The notes below the pieces were generated by a model. The model did not search any database. It worked only from the letters and a program-made list of their open reading frames with translations, and was not told the DNA's origin. A program made the position numbers and the translations under genes. This document shows, one piece after another, positions 15,463-22,277 of a stretch of 41,860 bases of DNA (the first letter of the stretch is position 1; every line of letters starts with the position of its first letter). Source of the stretch: a virus; the IMG/VR virus record IMGVR_UViG_3300036861_000334, positions 1 to 41,860 of that record, one strand, 5' to 3'.

Positions 15463-15652
15463 GCTGCTCGAAGCCGTCATGCTCGATGGAGCGATCGTCG
15501 TAGCAGGGACCATCATCGAGCGTCCCGACGATTGGGACGGCCCGCGCCGCGCCGTGCGGAAGTCTCACGACCGCATCGACGTCGCCAATGACGACAGGCG
15601 TCTGATTGGCGAGCAGGTGGACGAACTGATGTACGTGCGGGTCGAGGACTGA
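15449..15652 (+). CDS. MARYRLL-family small protein, copy 1
   Basis: This 67-residue protein starts MARYRLLEAVMLDGAIVVAG and continues with TIIERPDDWDGPRRAV. It is clearly paralogous to the product of 20009-20290, which shares MARYRLL, DGA, AG-I-E and DW-GP-R at the same spacing. It overlaps the staple gene by 14 bases. The role is unknown; the pair flanks the tail adaptor and nozzle genes. Confidence 0.65.
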   Translation: MARYRLLEAVMLDGAIVVAGTIIERPDDWDGPRRAVRKSHDRIDVANDDRRLIGEQVDELMYVRVED

Positions 15653-15655
15653 TCT

Positions 15656-16456
15656 GTGGTTTCGCAAGTAGACATTTGCAATCAAGCTTTGGATTCCATT
15701 GGCGCAGGGCTGACCTTGACATCGCTGACGCCGCCTGCGCCGATGCCCAACGCGGCAGTCGTCGCCCGAAATTATTTCCCGAAGATCAACGCGCTGCTCA
15801 ACTCGGCCCACTGGAATTTCGCCCGCAAGCAGGCTGCTCTCAATCTTCTCAAGGCCGCCGCCGGCACCCCGGAAAATCTCAACGGCACGACGCTGCCGAT
15901 CCCGCCGGTCCCCTGGCTCTACGAATACGAATACCCGGAGGACTGCATCACGGCGCGGTTCCTCATTCCCGATCCGCCGCAGACGAGCGGCACGACCCCG
16001 CCGATCTTCCCGCAGACGACAGGCGTCCAGTTCACGGCCTTCGGCAGCATGCCGTGGAAATTCGTCGTCGGCATCGACAAGGACTCGAACGGCAACAACG
16101 TCAAGGTCATTCTGACCGACCTTGAATTCGCCGACCTCGTCTACACGATGCGTGTCGAAGATCCCGACTTCTGGGATGCGGGCTTCATGCTGGCGGCTCC
16201 GGCCTATCTCGGCGCATGGCTGGTCAATCCGACCAATCGCAACGCCATCATCTTCAAGGAGATGACGGGGATTGCCAGCGCCGCCGTGATGCAGGCGCGG
16301 ATTTCGGACGGAAATGAAGGATTTACGACGATTGACTCGCTGCCCGATTGGATGAGGGTGCGGGAATCGTGGGGCATCGGGTGGGGGCCCGCCGGTCTCG
16401 GGCAATGCTTCTATGGCTGGGGAACCCTGGCGCTTCCCGGCGGGAGCTTCGTCTGA
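15656..16456 (+). CDS. Tail adaptor (T7 gp11-like tail tubular protein A)
   Basis: This 266-residue protein opens VSQVDICNQALDSIGAGLTL and has SAHWNFARKQAALNLL near residue 50, the hallmarks of the T7 gp11-like tail tubular A family that docks below the portal. WLYEYEYPEDCITARFLIPD near 82 also fits. It starts with GTG, four bases after the previous stop, with GAGGA upstream. It precedes the nozzle gene, the usual order in podoviruses. Confidence 0.8.
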   Translation: MVSQVDICNQALDSIGAGLTLTSLTPPAPMPNAAVVARNYFPKINALLNSAHWNFARKQAALNLLKAAAGTPENLNGTTLPIPPVPWLYEYEYPEDCITARFLIPDPPQTSGTTPPIFPQTTGVQFTAFGSMPWKFVVGIDKDSNGNNVKVILTDLEFADLVYTMRVEDPDFWDAGFMLAAPAYLGAWLVNPTNRNAIIFKEMTGIASAAVMQARISDGNEGFTTIDSLPDWMRVRESWGIGWGPAGLGQCFYGWGTLALPGGSFV

Positions 16457-16731
16457 TGGCCGCCCTCAAGCGCAAGTCCTTCACCCTGACCGACGCCGAG
16501 CGCGTCCGCTTCGCCGCCATCTGCCGCGCCACGTGGCCGCGCGAGGGCTACGCCGCCGGCTTCTGGCGCGAGGTCGCCGCCGCCCGCGGTCTTGATCCGG
16601 CAACCGTCATCGGCAACGTGGACAATCCATCCACCTTCACGGCGCTGCCCTGGAACCACGGCATGTGGTGGTGCTGGCCCCATCCGTTGCGGATCGGCCG
16701 GCAACCGCTTGAGCTTGTGACGCTGCACTGA
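16456..16731 (+). CDS. Hypothetical protein, 91 aa
   Basis: This protein starts in a TGATG overlap with the adaptor gene, which fixes the ATG at 16456. It is basic at the N-terminus (MAALKRKSFTLTDAERVRFA) and Trp-rich at the end (MWWCWPHPLRIGRQ). No family is recognised. Position between the adaptor and nozzle genes suggests a tail-related or accessory role. Confidence 0.55.
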   Translation: MAALKRKSFTLTDAERVRFAAICRATWPREGYAAGFWREVAAARGLDPATVIGNVDNPSTFTALPWNHGMWWCWPHPLRIGRQPLELVTLH

Positions 16732-16734
16732 CGC

Positions 16735-19700
16735 ATGTCCCAGCCTTTCATCAAATCCACCTTCAGTGCAGGGGAAGTGTCGCCCGCCTTCTATGGCCGG
16801 GTGGATCTTGCGCGCTGGCATGCCGGCTGCTCGGTCGCGCGCAACTGCTTCGTGAACTACAAGGGCGGACTTTCCTCGCGCGCCGGTACGGCGCTATGCG
16901 GCATGTCACAGCAGCCGGCTTCCGCTTCCTCCGTCCCGCCGCGGCTGATCCCGTTCAAGTTCTCGCTGTTCCAGTCTTACTTCCTGGAATTCGGCGAGCA
17001 GTACATGCGGGTAGTGGCGAATGGGGCCTATGTGACGGAAGCCCCGTTCAGCATTACTGCCATCACCCAGGCGCTGCCGGCCCAGGTCACGGCGCCGGGG
17101 CACAACTACGTCAATGGCGACTGGGTGTTCATTGCCGACGTGCTCGGCATGACGGACGTCGATGGCGAAACCTTCATCGTGCAGAACGTCGCGGGCGATA
17201 CCTTCACGCTCCAGGATACATTCGGCGGTCCGATCGATTCCCGCAACTTCGACGCCTATGCGGGAGGCGGCGCGGTCTCGCGGCTCTTCACGCTGCCGAC
17301 GCCCTATCATGCGGCTGATCTGCCTTATCTCAAGTTCGAGCAATCGGCGGACGTGCTTTCTCTCTGCTGCGTCAACCAGCAGACGTTCGTCGAATATGCG
17401 ACCTATGATCTGACGCGGCTTGCAGCCAATAGCTGGGCGCTAACGCCGACGAACTTCGATCCGCTTATTGCTGCGCCGACGGGTGTGACGGCGGTTCCCT
17501 CGACCAGAGTTTCCAATCTAGCCAGCGTCAATAACGCTCCGGCCGCGCAATATGCCTATGTAGTCACGGCGGTTGATGCGAGCGGCAATGAAAGCATCGC
17601 GTCTCAGCCGGCCTTCACGCCTTCAACTGACGACACTTCGCAATCCGTCGACATCTCACTTACGGCGGGTTCGATCACCATCACATGGTCGCCTGTTGCG
17701 GGCGCTGCGAGCTATAATGTTTACAAAGCCCCGCCGGCTGTGTGGAATACCGGCACAGGCACGCCGGTCAATGCAGCTCAGCAAGTTCCTGCCGGTTCTT
17801 CCTATGGCTTCGCCGGCCAAGCCTTCGGCACTCAGTTCATCGACCAGAATGTGATCCCCGATCAGGTGACGACGCCTCCCCTTCACAATAACCCCTTCGC
17901 CCGCAGCCAGGTCACCGGCGTGACGCCCGGCGCGGGTGGCTCGGGTTATGCGCAGAGCACCACGACGGCCTCAGCCGCCAGCGCGACAGGCTCCGGCGCG
18001 GTCATCCTTCCTGTCGTTGTGTCGGGCGCCGTTGTTTCCTACATCGTGCAGATGGCCGGCGGCGGCTATCTGCCGGGTGACGCGCTTGTGGTTTCCGGGG
18101 CCGGCTCGGGCGCGACCGGGACGCTCAAGATCGGCCCTCAAACCGGCACCTATCCCGGCGAGGTCGCCTATTTCCAGCAGCGCCGCGTCTACGCCTACAC
18201 GATCAATGCGCCCGACACCTACCAGATGTCCCAGCCGGGAGCTTACACCAACTTCGATTCAGCGGACCCTCCGATCGATTCCGATGCCATTACCGGCACG
18301 CCGTGGGCGCAGCAGGTCAACGGCATCCAGTGGCTATCGCCGATGCCGGGCGGTTTGATCACAGGGACGGGACAGAATGTCTGGCAGGTGTCGGGCACCG
18401 GCGGTGCCGGCTCGCCGATCTCGCCGGCCCAGCAGTCGGCGGTGGCGCAGGAAAGCCACGGCTTCTCGCCGACGCTGGAGCCGTTGCGCATCGGACCCGA
18501 CATTCTCTACGGCCAGGCGCTGGGATCGATCGTGCGCGATCTCCAGTATTCGTTCTACACCAACATCTATTCCGGCCAGGACACGACGATTCTCTCCAGC
18601 CACCTGTTCGACAATCGCACACTGGTGCAATGGGGCTGGGCGGAAGAACCCTACAAGGTGATTTGGGCGATCCGCGATGATGGCCGCCTGCTCGGGCTGA
18701 CCTGGATCAAGGACCAGGAAATCGCCGGCTGGACGCGGCACGACACCAACGGCCTGTTCACCTCGATTGCCTGCGCCACTGAGCCGCCGGTGGTCGCCGT
18801 CTATGTCATCGTCAAGCGGTACATCGTCGGCAAGGGCCAGTGGGCCTATTTCGTCGAGCGGATGGACAACCGGTTGTGGGGATCGAACGCCGAAGCCGTC
18901 TGGGCGGTCGATTGCGGTCTGGCGCTGGCGCAGCCGCAGCCGCAGGCGACGCTTTCAGCCTCGACGGCGTCGCTGCTCGGCGGCATCGCTGGCGGCAACG
19001 TCATCCTGGGTGGGTCGGGCTATACGGCGCCGGCCGGAGCCATCGTTGATCCGACCGGGCTGGGTTCCGGCGCCGTCGTCAATCTCACTGCTGCCGGCGG
19101 CGTCATTACCGGCATGACATGCAGCCCGGAAGGGCAGGATTATCAGCCGGGCAGCTACGTCGTGGTCACGGATGCGACCGGCTCGGGGGCGATCATCTCG
19201 CTGAACTTCGATAATCCCGTCGTGTTCAGCGCAGACCAGCCGGTCTTTTCCGGCGGCGACATCGGCAAGATCATCCGCATGGGCGGCGGCATTGCCGCGG
19301 TCACAGGTTTCGTGAATTCCCAGAGCGTCAATGCGCAGATGCTGGCGCCGATCGCGGCGACGATCCCGAACGATCCGAACGACATGGCTGTGCCGGCCGG
19401 GCCCGGGCAGTGGACGCTGACAGCGCCGGTGTCCGTGATCGGCAACCTGGGCCACCTGGAAGGCATGGTGGTGACGGGCCTCGCCGATGGCAACGTCATC
19501 GATCCGGTGATCGTCTCGGGCGGCAAGATCACGTTGCCGGCGCCGGCGAGCTCCGTCACGGTAGGCCTTGGCTTCATCGCCCAGGGCCAGACGCTCCATG
19601 CCGACCTGCCGGGCGAGATGATCCAGGGCAAGTCCAAGAAAGTTTCCGCCGTCACGCTGCGGGTGGAGAACTCGCGCGGCATCGAGGTCGGGCAGGATCA

Positions 19701-19998
19701 GCCGATCGCGGCGGCGACGGCTTTCCAGAAAGAGGCGCCGTGGGGCCGGATTCCCTATGGCGCGCTGGTTCCGAGCGAGGACCGTCTGTTTGGCAATACC
19801 GGCGCCAATGCGGTCAATGCCGGGCAAGCCATTCCGCTGTTCACGGGCGATATCCGGATCCCGATTACGACATCGGACTGGAACACGCCCGACGGCCAAA
19901 GGTCGCCTGGGATGGTGGCGTTCCAGCAGCGCTATCCGCTTCCACTAAACGTGGTCGCCTGCATTCCCGAGTTGAATGTTGGGGACACCAACGGTTAA
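16735..19998 (+). CDS. Tail nozzle protein (T7 gp12-like tail tubular protein B)
   Basis: The 1087-residue protein begins with the typical nozzle opening (FIKSTFSAGEVSPAFYGRVD, then RNCFVNYKGGLSSRAGT). An FCCH-like beta insertion follows at about 100-210 (NGDWVFIADVLGMTDVDGET), then FSADVL-type strands. A fibronectin type III-like domain lies at about 248-345 (YVVTAVDASGNESIASQP). Two copies of a GSGY...GSGA beta module occur at about 396-470 and 750-825. The protein is longer than T7 gp12 (794 aa) because of these insertions. It would form the tail tube tip and ejection channel. Confidence 0.8.
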   Translation: MSQPFIKSTFSAGEVSPAFYGRVDLARWHAGCSVARNCFVNYKGGLSSRAGTALCGMSQQPASASSVPPRLIPFKFSLFQSYFLEFGEQYMRVVANGAYVTEAPFSITAITQALPAQVTAPGHNYVNGDWVFIADVLGMTDVDGETFIVQNVAGDTFTLQDTFGGPIDSRNFDAYAGGGAVSRLFTLPTPYHAADLPYLKFEQSADVLSLCCVNQQTFVEYATYDLTRLAANSWALTPTNFDPLIAAPTGVTAVPSTRVSNLASVNNAPAAQYAYVVTAVDASGNESIASQPAFTPSTDDTSQSVDISLTAGSITITWSPVAGAASYNVYKAPPAVWNTGTGTPVNAAQQVPAGSSYGFAGQAFGTQFIDQNVIPDQVTTPPLHNNPFARSQVTGVTPGAGGSGYAQSTTTASAASATGSGAVILPVVVSGAVVSYIVQMAGGGYLPGDALVVSGAGSGATGTLKIGPQTGTYPGEVAYFQQRRVYAYTINAPDTYQMSQPGAYTNFDSADPPIDSDAITGTPWAQQVNGIQWLSPMPGGLITGTGQNVWQVSGTGGAGSPISPAQQSAVAQESHGFSPTLEPLRIGPDILYGQALGSIVRDLQYSFYTNIYSGQDTTILSSHLFDNRTLVQWGWAEEPYKVIWAIRDDGRLLGLTWIKDQEIAGWTRHDTNGLFTSIACATEPPVVAVYVIVKRYIVGKGQWAYFVERMDNRLWGSNAEAVWAVDCGLALAQPQPQATLSASTASLLGGIAGGNVILGGSGYTAPAGAIVDPTGLGSGAVVNLTAAGGVITGMTCSPEGQDYQPGSYVVVTDATGSGAIISLNFDNPVVFSADQPVFSGGDIGKIIRMGGGIAAVTGFVNSQSVNAQMLAPIAATIPNDPNDMAVPAGPGQWTLTAPVSVIGNLGHLEGMVVTGLADGNVIDPVIVSGGKITLPAPASSVTVGLGFIAQGQTLHADLPGEMIQGKSKKVSAVTLRVENSRGIEVGQDQPIAAATAFQKEAPWGRIPYGALVPSEDRLFGNTGANAVNAGQAIPLFTGDIRIPITTSDWNTPDGQRSPGMVAFQQRYPLPLNVVACIPELNVGDTNG

Positions 19999-20008
19999 GG
20001 AGAACATC

Positions 20009-20290
20009 ATGGCCCGTTACCGCCTTCTCGCCGCCGCGCAGATCGACGGCGCTCTGCATGCTGCCGGATCGATCGTCGAAAAGGCCGAAGACTGGATCGG
20101 TCCGCATCGCGCGCATGTTCCGCATGCTGAGACGCTGGCCGAGGGCGGCGCAGCGCCGGGGCATGATCAGCCGCTGTATGAGCGGCTGCCGGACGAAGAA
20201 GACGCTGTGGAAGTGGACGCCGGGACGGATGAGGAGGCGAAGGCCGCCGCTGAAGCTGCGCTGGCGTATGGCGTCACCAGCGGCGCCTGA
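20009..20290 (+). CDS. MARYRLL-family small protein, copy 2
   Basis: The ATG at 20009 follows a perfect AAGGAG ribosome site; the same frame is open further upstream but overlaps the nozzle gene. The 93-residue product starts MARYRLLAAAQIDGALHAAG and is a paralogue of the protein at 15449-15652. After about residue 45 it diverges into an acidic tail (EEDAVEVDAGTDEEAK). The duplication brackets the adaptor, 91-aa and nozzle genes. Confidence 0.65.
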   Translation: MARYRLLAAAQIDGALHAAGSIVEKAEDWIGPHRAHVPHAETLAEGGAAPGHDQPLYERLPDEEDAVEVDAGTDEEAKAAAEAALAYGVTSGA

Positions 20291-20749
20291 ATGCCTGACT
20301 GCCGGATCGTCCCCGCCGAGCCTGAACATTGTGCGCTGCTGGCCGCCAATATGCGCCATGACGACGCCGAAGAATGCCGCGCCATCGGCTTGTCGCGCAT
20401 CCGGGTGCTCAACCGCGCCTTCCGGGGAAGCATCATGTGCCGCACGGCATTCGTTGATGGGGACATCGCGGCCATGTGGGGGCTAGGTGGAAACCTGCTG
20501 TCCAATGTCGGTCATCCCTGGCTACTGACGACGCCGGCCGCCGAGCGTTCGCCATTCCTGTATGTGCGAGTGGCGCGGCAGCAGTTGGCGGACATGCTGG
20601 CGCTGCGGCCGGTGCTCTATGACTACGTGGCAGCCAAATACACCCGCGCCATCCGTCTCCTGAAGCTTTTGGGGTTTACCGTGGGCGATCCGGTGCCGAT
20701 TGGCCGCCATCAGGCGCTGTTCTGCAAGTTTGAAATCAGGGCGGCATAA
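20291..20749 (+). CDS. T7 gp13-like protein (GNAT-related fold)
   Basis: This 152-residue protein has the layout of the T7 gp13/DUF2833 group: RIVPAEPEHCALLAANMR at the start, GDIAAMWGLGGNLL near residue 57, and the C-terminal KYTRAIRLLKLLGFTVGD, which is like the last helix and strand of GNAT acetyltransferases. T7 gp13 is needed for internal virion protein assembly. It starts immediately after the previous stop and is followed by the gp14-like gene, the same order as in T7. Confidence 0.7.
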   Translation: MPDCRIVPAEPEHCALLAANMRHDDAEECRAIGLSRIRVLNRAFRGSIMCRTAFVDGDIAAMWGLGGNLLSNVGHPWLLTTPAAERSPFLYVRVARQQLADMLALRPVLYDYVAAKYTRAIRLLKLLGFTVGDPVPIGRHQALFCKFEIRAA

Positions 20750-21259
20750 ATGGGCGCAGCGATCGTACCTCTTGCTCTTGCCGGGAGCGCCATTTCCGCC
20801 TTCGGCGCCGTCGAGGGCGGCGCGGCGGGCAAGAATGCGGCCGACTATCAGGCGCAGGTCGCGCGCATCAATGCAGGCATCGCCAAGCAGAACGCTTCCG
20901 CCGAGATGGCGGCGGGCGAAACCGCGGCCGGCAATGTCGAGATGAAGACCCGCGCGGCGGTTGGCCAGACAAAGGCCGGCCAGGGCGCGGCCGGGGTCGA
21001 TGTCAATTCGGGATCGTTCGTGCAGGCGCGGGCTTCCGAGGCCGAACTCGGGATGCTCGATGCTCTGACGACGCGCGCGAATGCCGCGCGGAAAGCCTAT
21101 GGCTACGAAGTCGAAGCGACGAGCCAGGAAGCCCAGGCGAAGCTCGACGAGATGCAGGGCAAGCAGGCCGAAGAGGCGGGGTGGATTTCCGGGTTCGGGT
21201 CGCTGATTACCGGGGCGTCCGGAGCCGGGGTCAACGCCAAGAAGTTGGGGCTGTTCTAG
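20750..21259 (+). CDS. Internal virion / ejection protein (T7 gp14-like)
   Basis: This 169-residue protein has a small hydrophobic N-terminus (IVPLALAGSAISAFGAVEGG), a long Ala/Gln-rich helix with QARASEAELGMLDALTTRAN, and a Gly-rich C-terminal hydrophobic patch (WISGFGSLITGASGAG). This is the pattern of T7 gp14-like proteins, which are ejected first and insert in the outer membrane. It lies directly after the gp13-like gene. The two larger ejection proteins follow only after the antirepressor cassette. Confidence 0.7.
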   Translation: MGAAIVPLALAGSAISAFGAVEGGAAGKNAADYQAQVARINAGIAKQNASAEMAAGETAAGNVEMKTRAAVGQTKAGQGAAGVDVNSGSFVQARASEAELGMLDALTTRANAARKAYGYEVEATSQEAQAKLDEMQGKQAEEAGWISGFGSLITGASGAGVNAKKLGLF

Positions 21260-21297
21260 GCCGCTCGCTCCCTTTCCGAATTCACATCAATTCCTCG

Positions 21298-21412
21298 CAA
21301 CCACGAGGATTTAGCGCGAGACGAAACATCAGGGCTCCATCGGCCCCGGTGATGCGTTCTCGCATCCCCCCGCTTCGCGCTTGGGTCGTGGTTGACCGGG
21401 CGCCGATGGAGG
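21298..21412 (+). ncRNA. Structured antirepressor leader, C4/CI antisense-RNA-like
   Basis: A 16-bp stem with one bulged base forms between CTCCATCGGCCCCGGT (21335-21350) and ACCGGGCGCCGATGGAG (21395-21411). Inside it is a perfect hairpin, GATGCG-TTCT-CGCATC (21351-21366), and an unpaired stretch. That stretch holds TCGCGCT (21375-21381) and TCGTGGTTG (21386-21394), exact complements of AGCGCGA (21313-21319) and CAACCACGA (21298-21306) just upstream, in nested order. The ribosome site of the antirepressor gene, GGAGG at 21408-21412, lies in the 3' strand of the stem. This is the arrangement known from P1/P7 c4 RNA and P4 CI RNA, with paired a/b and a'/b' elements. Assignment to RF01695 is an inference. 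Confidence 0.6.
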
Positions 21413-21423
21413 CATGGAAGAAA

Positions 21424-22263
21424 ATGAATGAACTGATCCCTGTCATTGTGACTGAAATCGCCGGTCGGCTGAGGCAGGCCGTCAACCTCCGGGAGTTGCA
21501 CGGCCGTCTGGAAGTAGGGCGCGACTTCTCCAATTGGGTCAAGGATCGCATCTCAAAGTACGGTTTTACCGAAAAACAAGACTATGTAATAATTGAAGGT
21601 TTGGTCTCGCCAAATTTGGCGACGTCAAAATCAAGAGCGCGGACTACCATCGAATACCACGCAACCGTTGGTATGGCAAAAGAGCTTGCCATGGTCGAGA
21701 ACAACGAAATCGGCCGTTCGATCAGGCGCTATCTGATCGATTTTGAAGAGCGATCACGCCGGCCTCTTCCGCCGGATTTTAACGAAGAATGGCCTCGTGT
21801 GGTCGGCATGGTGAAGACCTGCGTGCACAAGATCACTGAACATGAGCACGTCATTGAACACCTGAAAGCCGCCAGCGAATTGGGCATGGAGCGGCTGATT
21901 GAATTGTCGATGCAGGTTAAGGCGCTTGGTGCGCCAGCTCCGGACCTGATGCTGGCACGTGATTATGTCCCGGCGTTCGAAGTCGTCGCCGAAATGGCGA
22001 AAGTGCCGGAAGGGAAGCGCTATCCCGCTTTATGCACCTGGGTATCAAAGCATCTCCGCGTCTTCTGCGGCGACCGCAATCTGAAAAAGCTGCCGACCTA
22101 TCCAGGAACCAAAGATGCTTTCCCGCGCGATGCTGCCCACGAGTGGCTTGAGAAAGGCGGGCGTGAATTGATCTGGATTCGCGTCAACGAACATCAGGCC
22201 GGAAAATCCGGACAGAACGTCCTGCCATTCCCGTCGAATAGTCCCACGAAGCCGGGAGCGTAA
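21424..22263 (+). CDS. AntA/AntB-type antirepressor
   Basis: Residues 15-110 match the AntA/AntB antirepressor domain: VNLRELHGRLEVGRDFSNWV, then KDRISKYGF, TTIEYHATVGMAKELAMVE and RRYLIDFEE. Such proteins inactivate phage repressors and favour induction. The C-terminal part (about 170-279) is a separate domain (FEVVAEMAKVPEGKRYPALC, then WVSKHLRVFC), unassigned. The start at 21424 follows GGAGG and GGAAG. The gene is richer in A/T than its neighbours and sits between ejection protein genes, so it looks inserted as a cassette with the structured leader at 21298-21412. Confidence 0.8.
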   Translation: MNELIPVIVTEIAGRLRQAVNLRELHGRLEVGRDFSNWVKDRISKYGFTEKQDYVIIEGLVSPNLATSKSRARTTIEYHATVGMAKELAMVENNEIGRSIRRYLIDFEERSRRPLPPDFNEEWPRVVGMVKTCVHKITEHEHVIEHLKAASELGMERLIELSMQVKALGAPAPDLMLARDYVPAFEVVAEMAKVPEGKRYPALCTWVSKHLRVFCGDRNLKKLPTYPGTKDAFPRDAAHEWLEKGGRELIWIRVNEHQAGKSGQNVLPFPSNSPTKPGA

Positions 22264-22277
22264 TCGGTTAACCGCCA

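Noticed and set aside
21256-21551. Leftward frames across the antirepressor leader
   Set aside because: They only reflect the inverted repeats, and no leftward gene follows that the RNA could control.
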